From: a virus
Length of the DNA: 25,640 bases
Reading direction: 5' to 3' (one strand)
Virus record (IMG/VR): IMGVR_UViG_3300009466_000017
Location: 1 to 25,640 of that record
The translations under genes and the position numbers were made by a program. A model generated the notes under the pieces. The model worked only from the letters and a program-made list of their open reading frames with translations. It was not told where the DNA came from and made no database searches. Shown one piece after another: positions 6,801 to 13,902 of the stretch. How positions within the stretch are numbered: the first letter of the stretch is position 1; every line of letters begins with the position of its first letter.

Positions 6801-8790
6801 TACTAATCCGACTATTATTCGCCTACAGGAAGAATCAAGTAAGCTGGGGCGTAATATATGGACACAGGACGGAGGCCTTGACGGAGGCTATGTATTCGGG
6901 GATAGCTCTGCCGGTACGCTGCCACCTTTCTCGCGAGGTATATCTATCCCATCAGAGTTCACGCCTTGCGGCGGTTCTCCCCTGCCAGCACTACAGAGCA
7001 CACTATCAAACACGAGTGGAGGAAATCACCAGTTCGCTGTTGCACTGCGAATAAAACCACAGTTTGAGCTGACCGCTGATGGCAGCGTGTTTGGTGCGTC
7101 GGGAGCAACGCCAGACGATAGGAAGACTTTCCAATCTACGGGCTATACCTTCACAGTTGCCGATATTGGCAAGTCTATCATTATAGAAGGTTCTAACGGC
7201 AATACACCTGACAGCGACAACGGTCAGGCAGTCATCGTCTCGATTGATCCGCTTGACTCAAAGCGCGTCATTACCGACAAAACTTTTGAGCATGATCACT
7301 CCGGCCTGCGCTGGAAGATAATGGATATTCCTGCCGTCTCGTACGCCGTTATGTCATGGGACAGAGCTTACGGGGAGGAGGTGGCAGGTAGCTATGACCT
7401 ATATCTGTACTCAAGCAAAGATCTAGGCGTATCCTGGAATGAGGTTAAGAGGGCGCAGCCAGTCAACGACAAGCCTGCTGGCAGCGACCTAACCCCTTAC
7501 CAGAGCCCAGACATAACATATAACATATTTAATTATTCCAAAAGAACATCTACCCTATCCTCTTCTACGAACGAGGGCGAGAGCGTACTAGATCTGCGAG
7601 CTAACATTTCTACATCTATTGCAGTCATATTTGATTTACGCTCTTTGCCAGAGAATGAAAGGCGCAGGCAGTACTGGAAAGTGCGACGACTCGGTACAGG
7701 CATCAGCAATCCTGCCAGACCAGTGGGCGTTCACCTCCTTGACGAAGACATGCAGTTCATCGGCGTGCCTGCTAACTGCCTGCTTTCTGATGCAACAGAT
7801 CCGCAGTTCAGAAACGCGGTCGTAGATGAAGCAAGCATCATAGCGTTTGACGGCGGTGCTGCGACGGTATCTGCCGTTAACCTTGGAGCCAGCTACACTA
7901 ACAGCGTAGTGCTCTCTACGGGCAGTTTCTTCGACGCCACCGGCACTGATGGTGCAGTAAGTGGTTCCAACTTCTCGTCTGCAACAGCCGCATTCCTACC
8001 GCAGCATGTTGGTCGTTATATAAAGATTAGCGGATCACTGACCTCAGCAGACAATGGCTTCGCTGTGATAACTGCCTATGTTGACGGCAACACTGTTACC
8101 ACGGACAAGGCATTTACCGCAGCCAGCGGACTAACCTGGGCTTTCTCTCGCGTAGGGCCAGGAGATTCACTCCGCGCCTATGATCCCGCCTTTACAGATC
8201 CAGCCCTGTCAGGACTAAATCTTTCTGACAGTCTTTTCACGATACAGGATGTCGACTCAACTACACTTACGCTAGCATCTTCGCTACTGCCGGTTGCAGT
8301 AGCAAATAAAGAATTTATCATAGAGCGCTCGGCTGGAGCCGGCGATAGCACTCTTGGAAACCGCATCGATAATGCAGACGATCCATCTCCTCCTTATGAT
8401 GCCCTTAAGCGCTGGTCTTACTCGGCAAGCTTCGGCGCGCTAGCTTGGTCGCGCGAGCACGAGTTCGTTAATCTACAGACTGGTACAAACGCTACAACAG
8501 GTGCAGATGACGATGCGGATGGTAGATCAGACGTCCTTGCCTTGCCCGTCAATGTTTCTGCGCTAGCAGCGGTTGGCGACTACATTGAACTGATTGGTTC
8601 AGCTACCTTTGGCCGCCGTGTGTTTGAGATCAAGGCTATTGCTAATGACAGCCCGGCCCCCGGACAGTCGCTTGTAACTGTTACCTATGATGAGCTGCCA
8701 GTCAGCACTACCTTTGCCTCGTGGAATATAATGCGAAGGAAGGATCAGGAATTTTATTATCCAAGAGTCCTGATAGCTACGAAGTCCTGA
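3892..8790 (+). CDS. Giant virion protein (1632 residues) with Asp-box and repeated small beta modules
   Basis: The largest gene here. GAGG lies ten bases before the ATG. The sequence is beta-rich throughout with no catalytic motif I can name. Residues 533-541 (YSDDYGATW) are a canonical Asp-box (S-x-D-x-G-x-x-W), and 1173-1182 (YSSKDLGVSW) is a second, looser one. The region around them (AIDDQNKIWIVG, YDSDGYLYWIS) looks like beta-propeller blades. A short module of the form 'x-V-G-x-Y-I-x-I-x-G ... V-I-x-A-x-x-D-x-x-T-V-T-T-D-x-x-F ... L-x-W' recurs at about residues 263-325, 557-605, 1080-1146, 1358-1425 and 1542-1617. Position, size and composition suggest a tail spike, fibre or baseplate-hub component. 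Asp-boxes occur in sialidases but also in many non-enzymatic propellers, so a sugar-cleaving role should not be assumed. Confidence 0.85.
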   Translation: MSKTKGTSAVTTSYGFIVADDERRDNKNINPDERLQELLFNAIVASGRSWAGNTSFGANISYLRPGSFRYIKPNTLAISGAPNYALSTKFSAVPTAYQANATVSSVTQARAARRDFTSSVFTSSSTGYSFGGLGAFIRSTPTGATATSSGAAGLPSTTLIGAALSWVDVPGTSISLVYKHPVARKAWFNEVGQVALSQGGIEIDGPYSPGESNLQHMGYQVYYAKSGGTGRPGDPSNPELTSPIQGTQGTTSSVAPSTFVDGQSQGLFIAGHASGNYFIRVNSVAGRGIYKITGFVDANTVTTDAQIINQPFPDSSSLEWEVVTGPIGEYFWRKRSYAATDAWDNVMLASAGNYTPLSGLQNEVMGLQSSSTPIVVSTRVIHDRGACWWALANNGNVPLMRWVHNSPQSFEPMHTAGKITGLSDWPFLAGNTRDMAIDDQNKIWIVGDPVSGTSIRDGMVSVLRVDPYPAGNAETPALVSSFSGNMSAAATPSNPLGSNEIEGIVCDDSKVYAPNTRVWLLPGPANALNGISYSDDYGATWSRLHVIDSSDRTGTVSVSGSSVTGIGTSFNTDLAVGDWVRFAGVSRSFRVTAIADALSMTIDTTYGNPGTLSGVTYRRGALDSSTLACISVITTTSTTGVGTTACAAPCDYDSDGYLYWISSDRDSVVRWSESDGVATALSRTTIATPFTFGAGSLTSLTVQRIPTPTGATTHPMHNAIWIGSLSEGMSLVFPIFDGSHVRYSSSATNSWPTQMTMTGTVYMPRAIVNRQTGHVFIHARNSGGSGDQHYAVDQTSQRIGQLTSLGSASNAVDSGYLATAAVATSCEYDEVGLGMRALINPTYYSDFNSNTHYCGGIQGGPWLCGRWDGYTWPLGLLNSINDNIDFGGLLSPVGPYVDFATSVGKGLRRMHPSWETLDESTGLRIRFVDTSPQTVAQSQQFLVDENSTFVCWVGQGKTNTQTAFYGLDYYTNPTIIRLQEESSKLGRNIWTQDGGLDGGYVFGDSSAGTLPPFSRGISIPSEFTPCGGSPLPALQSTLSNTSGGNHQFAVALRIKPQFELTADGSVFGASGATPDDRKTFQSTGYTFTVADIGKSIIIEGSNGNTPDSDNGQAVIVSIDPLDSKRVITDKTFEHDHSGLRWKIMDIPAVSYAVMSWDRAYGEEVAGSYDLYLYSSKDLGVSWNEVKRAQPVNDKPAGSDLTPYQSPDITYNIFNYSKRTSTLSSSTNEGESVLDLRANISTSIAVIFDLRSLPENERRRQYWKVRRLGTGISNPARPVGVHLLDEDMQFIGVPANCLLSDATDPQFRNAVVDEASIIAFDGGAATVSAVNLGASYTNSVVLSTGSFFDATGTDGAVSGSNFSSATAAFLPQHVGRYIKISGSLTSADNGFAVITAYVDGNTVTTDKAFTAASGLTWAFSRVGPGDSLRAYDPAFTDPALSGLNLSDSLFTIQDVDSTTLTLASSLLPVAVANKEFIIERSAGAGDSTLGNRIDNADDPSPPYDALKRWSYSASFGALAWSREHEFVNLQTGTNATTGADDDADGRSDVLALPVNVSALAAVGDYIELIGSATFGRRVFEIKAIANDSPAPGQSLVTVTYDELPVSTTFASWNIMRRKDQEFYYPRVLIATKS

Positions 8791-8803
8791 GGGGTGGGGT
8801 AGT

Positions 8804-9940
8804 ATGGCATTTGAAATAGCGGCCCGCGTATCAGCTCTAGGGCAAGCATCATTGACGCGCTTCTTGCACATCAATGGTGCTTCCTATTGCGTATACGCTG
8901 CCAAGACGCTAACAAATTCCTATCAGTTTTATTATCGTCCAATACCTGCTGTGCCTGACTACAATGAGCAGCCTGTACCAGGTACAGAGGTTGCGATTGG
9001 CCAGCCGATAGCGCTAGTAAACAGCTTCTACGTAATAGAGTCAAATGACAACCCAGGACAGGCTCTATTCCTGTATGACGATGGATCTTTTGTCTGGAGA
9101 TTTATTTACGACTTCACTACTAGTGTCTTGGTAGAGCAGCCAGTGCAACTGTTTGCTGGCGCAAACCCCATCATGGTGAGCGCGATTGGAGACATAATAT
9201 CACTGTATCTTCGAGAGAGCAATGTGCAGTCTCGAACTGATTTCGGTCCGGAGTCTACAGTAGTGCGGCCGAGTGGTAAAGAAATAGAATCTTTTGCAGC
9301 CCGACCGAGGACTGGCGTAGTAATACAGTATGCTGGGGCGCATGATCTATCCCCTGATACAGCTACATTGCTGCGCACTGATGCAAATACAGACCTGCTA
9401 TACGTGATAGATAATCCAATTATAACTGACTTGTCCGGCAATGGGCGTGATGGTTATTATACTTCGCCAACATTTTTCTCTGGCTATGGCGTCTGCTTCA
9501 GAGAAGACTCCGCGCCATTAACCTGCGGCGCCTTCCCTTTTGCCAGTGCGATAACAACAGAGACGTGGTTTGTGCCTACTGGATCTACCCGGATAATTTC
9601 CGTATATGGCGGGCCAATCTCCCTTACCATCACAGATAACGAGTTCTGGACTTTCTCTTTTGGCTCTACCACCTACAGAGCCCGCCTACCGCTGCCGACA
9701 GGCAGGCGCAATCATGTAGTAGTAAGTCATACATTTGGCTCTGGCGCCGCTACATTTATCTCCTTAAATGGTAGGCAGATACCGGGCTCTTGGTTTGCCG
9801 GGACTGGCAACGAAACGCCATCACTATCCGGCGGGCTCACTGTGAAGCTTGGATCTGGCGACTTGTTTCAGGAGTTCAAGGTATCCAGAGTAGCTAAAAC
9901 TATTTCAGCCATCAAAAGCTATATGGCAGGCCTGTCCTGA
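8804..9940 (+). CDS. Tail/fibre protein with C-terminal LamG (concanavalin-like) domain
   Basis: A 378-residue protein with a purine-rich ribosome binding site (GAGGGGTGGGG) directly ahead of the ATG and 13 bases from the preceding stop. Residues about 1-190 are beta-rich (YVIESNDNPGQALFLYDDGS) and may be propeller-like. From about 205 the pattern of a LamG/concanavalin A-like sandwich appears: DLSGNGRDG at 209, then ITTETWF, an S-x-T-I-T-D-N-E-F-W-T-F strand, LPLPTGRRNHVVVSHTFGSG followed by ATFISLNGRQIPGSW, and a closing FQEFKVSRVAKTISAIKSYM. The 'R-N-H-V-V-V-S-H ... F-I-S-L-N-G-R' motif is typical of these domains, which bind carbohydrate or act as structural caps. In this context a receptor-binding or fibre role is likely. 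Confidence 0.8.
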   Translation: MAFEIAARVSALGQASLTRFLHINGASYCVYAAKTLTNSYQFYYRPIPAVPDYNEQPVPGTEVAIGQPIALVNSFYVIESNDNPGQALFLYDDGSFVWRFIYDFTTSVLVEQPVQLFAGANPIMVSAIGDIISLYLRESNVQSRTDFGPESTVVRPSGKEIESFAARPRTGVVIQYAGAHDLSPDTATLLRTDANTDLLYVIDNPIITDLSGNGRDGYYTSPTFFSGYGVCFREDSAPLTCGAFPFASAITTETWFVPTGSTRIISVYGGPISLTITDNEFWTFSFGSTTYRARLPLPTGRRNHVVVSHTFGSGAATFISLNGRQIPGSWFAGTGNETPSLSGGLTVKLGSGDLFQEFKVSRVAKTISAIKSYMAGLS

Positions 9941-10003
9941 ATTATACCTCAATAAAAGACAAGGAAGATAAGTAAGTAGCAGAATCACAAGAGGTCCAGC
10001 AGT

Positions 10004-12280
10004 ATGCCTAGTATCTTTCTAGGTCCATTTGATCTAGACGACGTACCACCGCAGGTATCCAACCAGGTACCTTCGCCGTCGTCTACGAATGTACTGGTCT
10101 CTAGTTCTGTGTCTTTTGATGTGACAGATCCTGGCTCTAACGTTAATACGGCCAGTATCGAAGTAATGATTGACAGCGAGCCTGCGGTCAGCGGCGGTAT
10201 TTTTCAGCCTGGATTCTCTGGAACAATATCCGCAATACCTAATGGTTACACAGTTGTTGTCACACCTGATTCGCTCTTCGGATATAACCAGCCAGTAAAC
10301 GTCGATGTGTATGCAGAGGATCTCGCAGGCCTAGCCAACTCGGTTAGTGTATTTTGGTCTTTCACAACAGAGCTGGATATAACTGGGCCGGTATTCAGTG
10401 AAATCATTCCGGGCGATGGTTATACGGATGTTGATGTAAATTCTTCAATTTCGTTTAATGTAACCGATGAGGAGACCGGTGTATATCCCGATAGCATCCA
10501 GGTAATTGTTGATGGCATAACTGCTTATGACGGCAGCCTCGGCGGTTTCCAGATTGGTTTCAGCGGTTCGATAACTCCTGTAGCAGACGGCTATTCGCTA
10601 GTTATAACGCCGGATATAGCATTCGTAGACTGGTCTACTGTCGCAGTATCTGCATCTGCTAGCAACCTAGCGTCGCCACCAGTAACCGAGTCAGTCTCCT
10701 GGTCTTTCCAGTGTGCCGACGAAAACGCTCCTTCTATTACTCCAGTTGCTCCGACTAATGGCCAGATAGATGTGCCGGGCAATACTGATATTGTATTCCA
10801 GCTCGATGATGCGGGTGGCATAGATCTACTAACGCTGCTTGCAAGCGTCGATGGTGTGCCGGCCTATGATGGCAGCCTGGGAGGATTTCAGCCAGGATTT
10901 ACTGGCAGCGTAGTTGGAACAGATAACAGCTACACAGTTACGCTAAATCCCGATGTTGATTTCGGAGAATTTTTTACTGCGGTAGTGGACGTTTCTGTTG
11001 ATGATTTCGCTGGCAACACTACTAGCGAAAGCTGGTCATTTACCACGGCAGATATATCTGCTCCTATTATAGATAATAAGACGCCACCAGATGGCAATAC
11101 TGATGTGGCAATTACTACTGCTATATCTTTTAGCGCAAGCGATCCCCATTCTGGAATTGATATCAGCACGATATCTATGACGGTAGATGGCGTGTCTGCA
11201 ATTGCTGGCGGAGTAGTACAACCGGGCTTTGTCGGCTCCATAGTTGCCCTGCCCATGCCATCGAATGGCTACAGCGTAGAGGTCACCCCTGTTGCGCCTT
11301 TTGCCAATCTAGATACTATTTCTATTTCGGCCTCTGCCTCTAACAACGCGGGGCTCGCCACTAGCTCTTCTTGGTCCTTCACAACCATTAGGACGGCTAC
11401 ATTCTATAGCCTGGCAAATGCTTTCCCGGCCGTAGCTTCCTTGTCTAATGGTCTACTGATTGTTCAGGATTCAGTGACAGATGCAACAAATGCGTTCCCT
11501 GCTCTACAAACTGTGTCTGGCGATTTTGATGTCAGTGTGCGCGGCGATGAGACAGGCTACGAAACAATGTTCCCGAGCCTCACAGATGTTGATGGTGGCA
11601 GCATAATCTTTACCCTTGATGCAGACACTTCGGGTGCAACGCTGCCACCTTTCCTGGATGAGCTTACTAATGTTGGCTCTGGCATCCAAGACTTGCGCAT
11701 TACTGCAACCAATCTTGATGCTAGAAGCAATATGCCAACTTTTCCAAATATAACGGGCGTGACTGGAAGTATAGAGTTTACTAACTCAACTCTTGCTTCG
11801 GCATACGGAGGGCGTCCTTGGGATGGAGCCTTCCCTCTGTTGATCACCTGCGGTGATATAACTATCAGCATCAGCGGGCTAAACAGTCTAGCGAGTTTCG
11901 CGCCAGCAGTTTCTAGCGCGGGAGTACTTAGCATTGGGCCGATGTCAGAACGCTATTCTGGATATGCCGGAGTAACAGATATGACCGGCAGCTTTGCTTC
12001 GCTACAGACTCTAACGGGTGGGCTTGCAGTAGAAGCAATTGATGTCACCAATCTAGACAACTTTTCAAGTATACAAACTTGTGCAAATATCCAGATATTG
12101 GACAACCACTTGCTGACTGACATAGCTGCGCTACTTAGCGTGGACGGCGGCACTGTTAACAGCTTTATTGTTGAAGACAACGTCGTGCTGCCAACGGTTG
12201 CTCAGGTTGACGTTGTGCACAGCAACTATGTGGCTGAGGGCTTTACTGGTACGTATTCCAATGTTAACAACGGCCCATGA
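10004..12280 (+). CDS. Adhesin-like fibre protein: four Ig-like units plus receptor-L-like solenoid
   Basis: A 758-residue protein; GAGG stands nine bases before the ATG. Residues about 15-464 are four consecutive Ig-like units, each about 110 residues. Each opens with a D-x-x-x-P-x-(I/V) junction and P-x-x-x-x-x-D-V, then 'S-I-x-V-x-V-D-G-x-x-A-Y-D-G' and 'G-F-Q-x-G-F-x-G-S', then a strand 'G-Y-x-V-x-x-T-P', and ends W-S-F-T-T. Units begin near residues 15, 125, 239 and 350. Residues about 465-758 change to short repeats of the type 'A-F-P-A-L-Q-T-V-S-G-D-F-D-V' and 'F-P-N-I-T-G-V-T-G-S-I-E-F', the pattern of receptor-L / leucine-rich-like beta solenoids. The protein probably projects from the virion, with the Ig stalk carrying a C-terminal solenoid that could contact the host. 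It is the last gene of the structural block. Confidence 0.85.
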   Translation: MPSIFLGPFDLDDVPPQVSNQVPSPSSTNVLVSSSVSFDVTDPGSNVNTASIEVMIDSEPAVSGGIFQPGFSGTISAIPNGYTVVVTPDSLFGYNQPVNVDVYAEDLAGLANSVSVFWSFTTELDITGPVFSEIIPGDGYTDVDVNSSISFNVTDEETGVYPDSIQVIVDGITAYDGSLGGFQIGFSGSITPVADGYSLVITPDIAFVDWSTVAVSASASNLASPPVTESVSWSFQCADENAPSITPVAPTNGQIDVPGNTDIVFQLDDAGGIDLLTLLASVDGVPAYDGSLGGFQPGFTGSVVGTDNSYTVTLNPDVDFGEFFTAVVDVSVDDFAGNTTSESWSFTTADISAPIIDNKTPPDGNTDVAITTAISFSASDPHSGIDISTISMTVDGVSAIAGGVVQPGFVGSIVALPMPSNGYSVEVTPVAPFANLDTISISASASNNAGLATSSSWSFTTIRTATFYSLANAFPAVASLSNGLLIVQDSVTDATNAFPALQTVSGDFDVSVRGDETGYETMFPSLTDVDGGSIIFTLDADTSGATLPPFLDELTNVGSGIQDLRITATNLDARSNMPTFPNITGVTGSIEFTNSTLASAYGGRPWDGAFPLLITCGDITISISGLNSLASFAPAVSSAGVLSIGPMSERYSGYAGVTDMTGSFASLQTLTGGLAVEAIDVTNLDNFSSIQTCANIQILDNHLLTDIAALLSVDGGTVNSFIVEDNVVLPTVAQVDVVHSNYVAEGFTGTYSNVNNGP
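10046..11392 (+). repeat. Four tandem Ig-like coding units of about 330 bases
   Basis: Units begin near 10046, 10376, 10718 and 11051 and are clearest around the shared D-G-x-x-A-Y-D-G and G-F-Q-x-G-F-x-G-S motifs. Units 2 and 3 are closest to each other (both contain YDGSLGGFQ); unit 1 has lost the D-G (DSEPAVSGG), and unit 4 has AIAGGVVQPGF. Such arrays expand and contract by recombination between copies, changing fibre length. Confidence 0.75.
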
Positions 12281-12292
12281 TAGCGCAGGCTT

Positions 12293-12316
12293 GGCAATAA
12301 TTGCCTCGTTTATTTT
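12293..12316 (+). terminator. Possible weak terminator after the virion block
   Basis: GGCAA (12293-12297), a 3-base loop, then TTGCC (12301-12305) and the T-rich TCGTTTATTTT. It lies 13 bases after the stop of the last structural gene. The stem is short and the T tract interrupted, so read-through is likely. Alternatively it is chance. Confidence 0.3.
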
Positions 12317-12345
12317 ATTGCATACGAACAAGGTTGCTGCTGCAT

Positions 12346-13092
12346 ATGAATCAATCTGACGCAAAATTCCCGCTTACAATAACCGCTGCCAAGCGCAAGC
12401 CAAAAACTACCAACGATTTAATGGGGTCAAAGATTGACGAGACGCGCAAAAGCGACCCGGTCAATATAGGCGATCTACCTGACTGGGAATCGGGCGGCGG
12501 CTATAACAATATCATGGCTCTCCTAATGACGGCCACTCCAGAAGAAATAGATTACTGGAGAAATTGGTACAGGAATGCTCAGGCGGATGTCGAAGCTCTC
12601 GCTAAGAAATATGACGAGCCATTTGACTTAGTTGCTGCGGTTGTGGCGGTTCTAAGTCCTGGCAACAAGTGGACTTCAAATCTAAGGGCAGCAGAAAATA
12701 TACTTCTAGAAGTTCATGACGAGAAGATGTCTGACGACCCATCTGTTAACATAGGCTATCGCAAGATGTCTGCTTATCCCGAGAATGCCAGGAAGGCGAG
12801 GGATATACTTATTACAGGAAGGGTTGAAGAGCATCTTCGCGGGCCCAAGGTAACTGTTTTCTATCATAGCCTGATGGATCCATCTAGCACCAAATCACAT
12901 ATGGTTCTAGACGGTCACGCAATAAACATCTGGCGCGGAGTCAAAGTGCCGCTCAAGGGACTGCGAACCCCATCTGAAGATGAGCGCGAGGCTATGTTGC
13001 GGGACTATGCAAGGGCGGCTGCGGACAGCGGCCTTGACGTACAAGAGGTTCAGGCAATAACCTGGTTCCTTTGGAAAACATCACAGCATTGA
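12346..13092 (+). CDS. Helix-hairpin-helix / DNA-glycosylase-like phage protein (DUF7178-like)
   Basis: A 248-residue protein. I choose ATG 12346, which has AAGG 12 bases upstream; the frame is open further up, to a TTG at 12301, but that codon lies in the possible terminator and has no ribosome binding site. Residues 1-45 are basic and probably disordered. Then come helices: PEEIDYWRNWYRNAQADVEAL (68 on), a hydrophobic FDLVAAVVAVLSPGNKWTSN (93-112), KARDIL, and GPKVTVFYHSLMDP (167-179) before SHMVLDGHAINIWRG (184-198). The order 'V-A-A-V-x-A-x-L-S-P-x-x-x-W-x-x-N', 'G-x-K-V-x-x-F-Y', 'V-L-D-G-H-A' matches a phage family (DUF7178, from memory) proposed to have a helix-hairpin-helix glycosylase-like fold. 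The D189/H191 region sits where such enzymes carry the catalytic Asp. A DNA base-related role is plausible but not shown. Confidence 0.7.
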   Translation: MNQSDAKFPLTITAAKRKPKTTNDLMGSKIDETRKSDPVNIGDLPDWESGGGYNNIMALLMTATPEEIDYWRNWYRNAQADVEALAKKYDEPFDLVAAVVAVLSPGNKWTSNLRAAENILLEVHDEKMSDDPSVNIGYRKMSAYPENARKARDILITGRVEEHLRGPKVTVFYHSLMDPSSTKSHMVLDGHAINIWRGVKVPLKGLRTPSEDEREAMLRDYARAAADSGLDVQEVQAITWFLWKTSQH

Positions 13093-13151
13093 TGCAGGCA
13101 GATAATTAAAATTTGGCCCAATGTCTTCGGCCATCATTGCAAATATAAACG

Positions 13152-13182
13152 GGTGCATCTACATTGGTTCGCTAGATGCACC
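13152..13182 (+). promoter_or_regulatory. Perfect 10-bp stem-loop upstream of the exported-protein gene
   Basis: GGTGCATCTA (13152-13161) and TAGATGCACC (13173-13182) form a perfect stem with an 11-base loop. The gene's ribosome binding site lies 14 bases further on. There is no T run on the plus strand, so a simple terminator is unlikely; on the minus strand an AT-rich stretch follows. A weaker 5-bp stem (13114-13118 / 13129-13133) lies just upstream. It may be an operator, an RNA-processing site or an mRNA-stabilising 5' hairpin. Confidence 0.5.
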
Positions 13183-13207
13183 ATCATAACGCTTAGAAAG
13201 GAACTGT

Positions 13208-13720
13208 ATGATTCTCGCTACTCTTATGCTTTCTGCTGCTATTGCTGCGGCTCCACCTGCCTTTGACGTGGATTATGATCGCTTCACTGACACCACGAAT
13301 ATTTTCTCATCTGACTCACTGCCTGGACGAAAGGGCGATACTTACTTCGTTCTTGCCGCCCTGTACAGGGGATCTAAGTATACTCCACCTAGTAGCGTAG
13401 CCTATCGCATTCAAGTATGGGCTTATCGTGATAACTGGAACTACCTGCGCTGCCACAGTCTGGCTATTCTTGCTGACGGCAAACCCTTGCAGCTGCCGCG
13501 ATCCACAGTTGAAGGCGATATCATTTCTGGAAATTCAGTATCAGAATATATTTCTGTCCTTGCTAGTCGCGAGGATATTGCGGCCATTGCAAATGCGCGC
13601 AAAGTAGAGATTCAGGTTTGTAGGGATGAGTGGCTGCTGCCTACGAGCGTATCGAAGAAGGCTCAGGCTATTGTTGATGCAACCGCTGATACTTCTGGTC
13701 CGGTTGCGCTACCGCGCTGA
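13208..13720 (+). CDS. Exported (Sec signal) protein of unknown function
   Basis: A 170-residue protein with a strong AAAGGAA site five bases ahead of the ATG. Residues 1-15 (MILATLMLSAAIAAA) form a hydrophobic signal sequence ending in an A-x-A cleavage motif, although the usual positive N-region is missing. No lipobox cysteine is visible, so the mature protein is probably periplasmic. The mature part has strands (DTYFVLAALYRGSKY, SVAYRIQVWAYRDNWNYLRC) and two cysteines, in YLRCHSLAILADGK and VEIQVCRDEWLL, which could form a disulfide. This plan resembles small exported proteins of bacteria rather than typical phage proteins, so it may be a captured host gene acting on the infected cell's envelope. 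That is inference. Hairpins stand on both sides of it, so it may be its own transcription unit. Confidence 0.75.
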   Translation: MILATLMLSAAIAAAPPAFDVDYDRFTDTTNIFSSDSLPGRKGDTYFVLAALYRGSKYTPPSSVAYRIQVWAYRDNWNYLRCHSLAILADGKPLQLPRSTVEGDIISGNSVSEYISVLASREDIAAIANARKVEIQVCRDEWLLPTSVSKKAQAIVDATADTSGPVALPR

Positions 13721-13741
13721 TAGTAGCAATGAAACCAGATA

Positions 13742-13804
13742 GGGCGGGCCGGGCCTAAAGCCGGAGCCGCCCGATCCCGGCGGGCGTCGACCGGCCCCGC
13801 CGGG
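13742..13804 (+). repeat. GC-rich hairpin element, copy A
   Basis: Two strong hairpins in a stretch far richer in GC than its surroundings. The first pairs GGGCGG (13742-13747) with CCGCCC (13767-13772) and, inside, CCGG with CCGG, leaving a loop GCCTAAAG. The second pairs CCCGGCGGG (13776-13784) with CCCGCCGGG (13796-13804). The first hairpin and the following GCCCGATCCCG-like block recur at 15702 and 17903. It sits 14 bases before tRNA-Leu. Confidence 0.7.
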
Positions 13805-13817
13805 CGGAGTAAAAGAT

Positions 13818-13902
13818 GCGAGCGTGGCGGAATTGGCAGACGCACTGGGTTTAGGTTCCAGCGGTTCACACCGTGGGAGTTCGAGTCTCCCCGCTCGCAC
13901 CA
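13818..13902 (+). tRNA. tRNA-Leu (anticodon UAG)
   Basis: A complete 85-base class II tRNA. The acceptor arms are GCGAGCG and CGCTCGC, followed by A and an encoded CCA. The D arm contains GGAATTGGCAGAC. The anticodon stem CTGGG/TCCAG closes a loop TTTAGGT with anticodon TAG at its centre. A long variable arm (CGG TTCACA CCG) marks the leucine/serine class. The T arm is GGGAG TTCGAGT CTCCC. It reads CUA and probably other CUN codons; CTA codons are frequent in the genes around it, which fits a phage that supplements the host tRNA pool. Confidence 0.97.
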
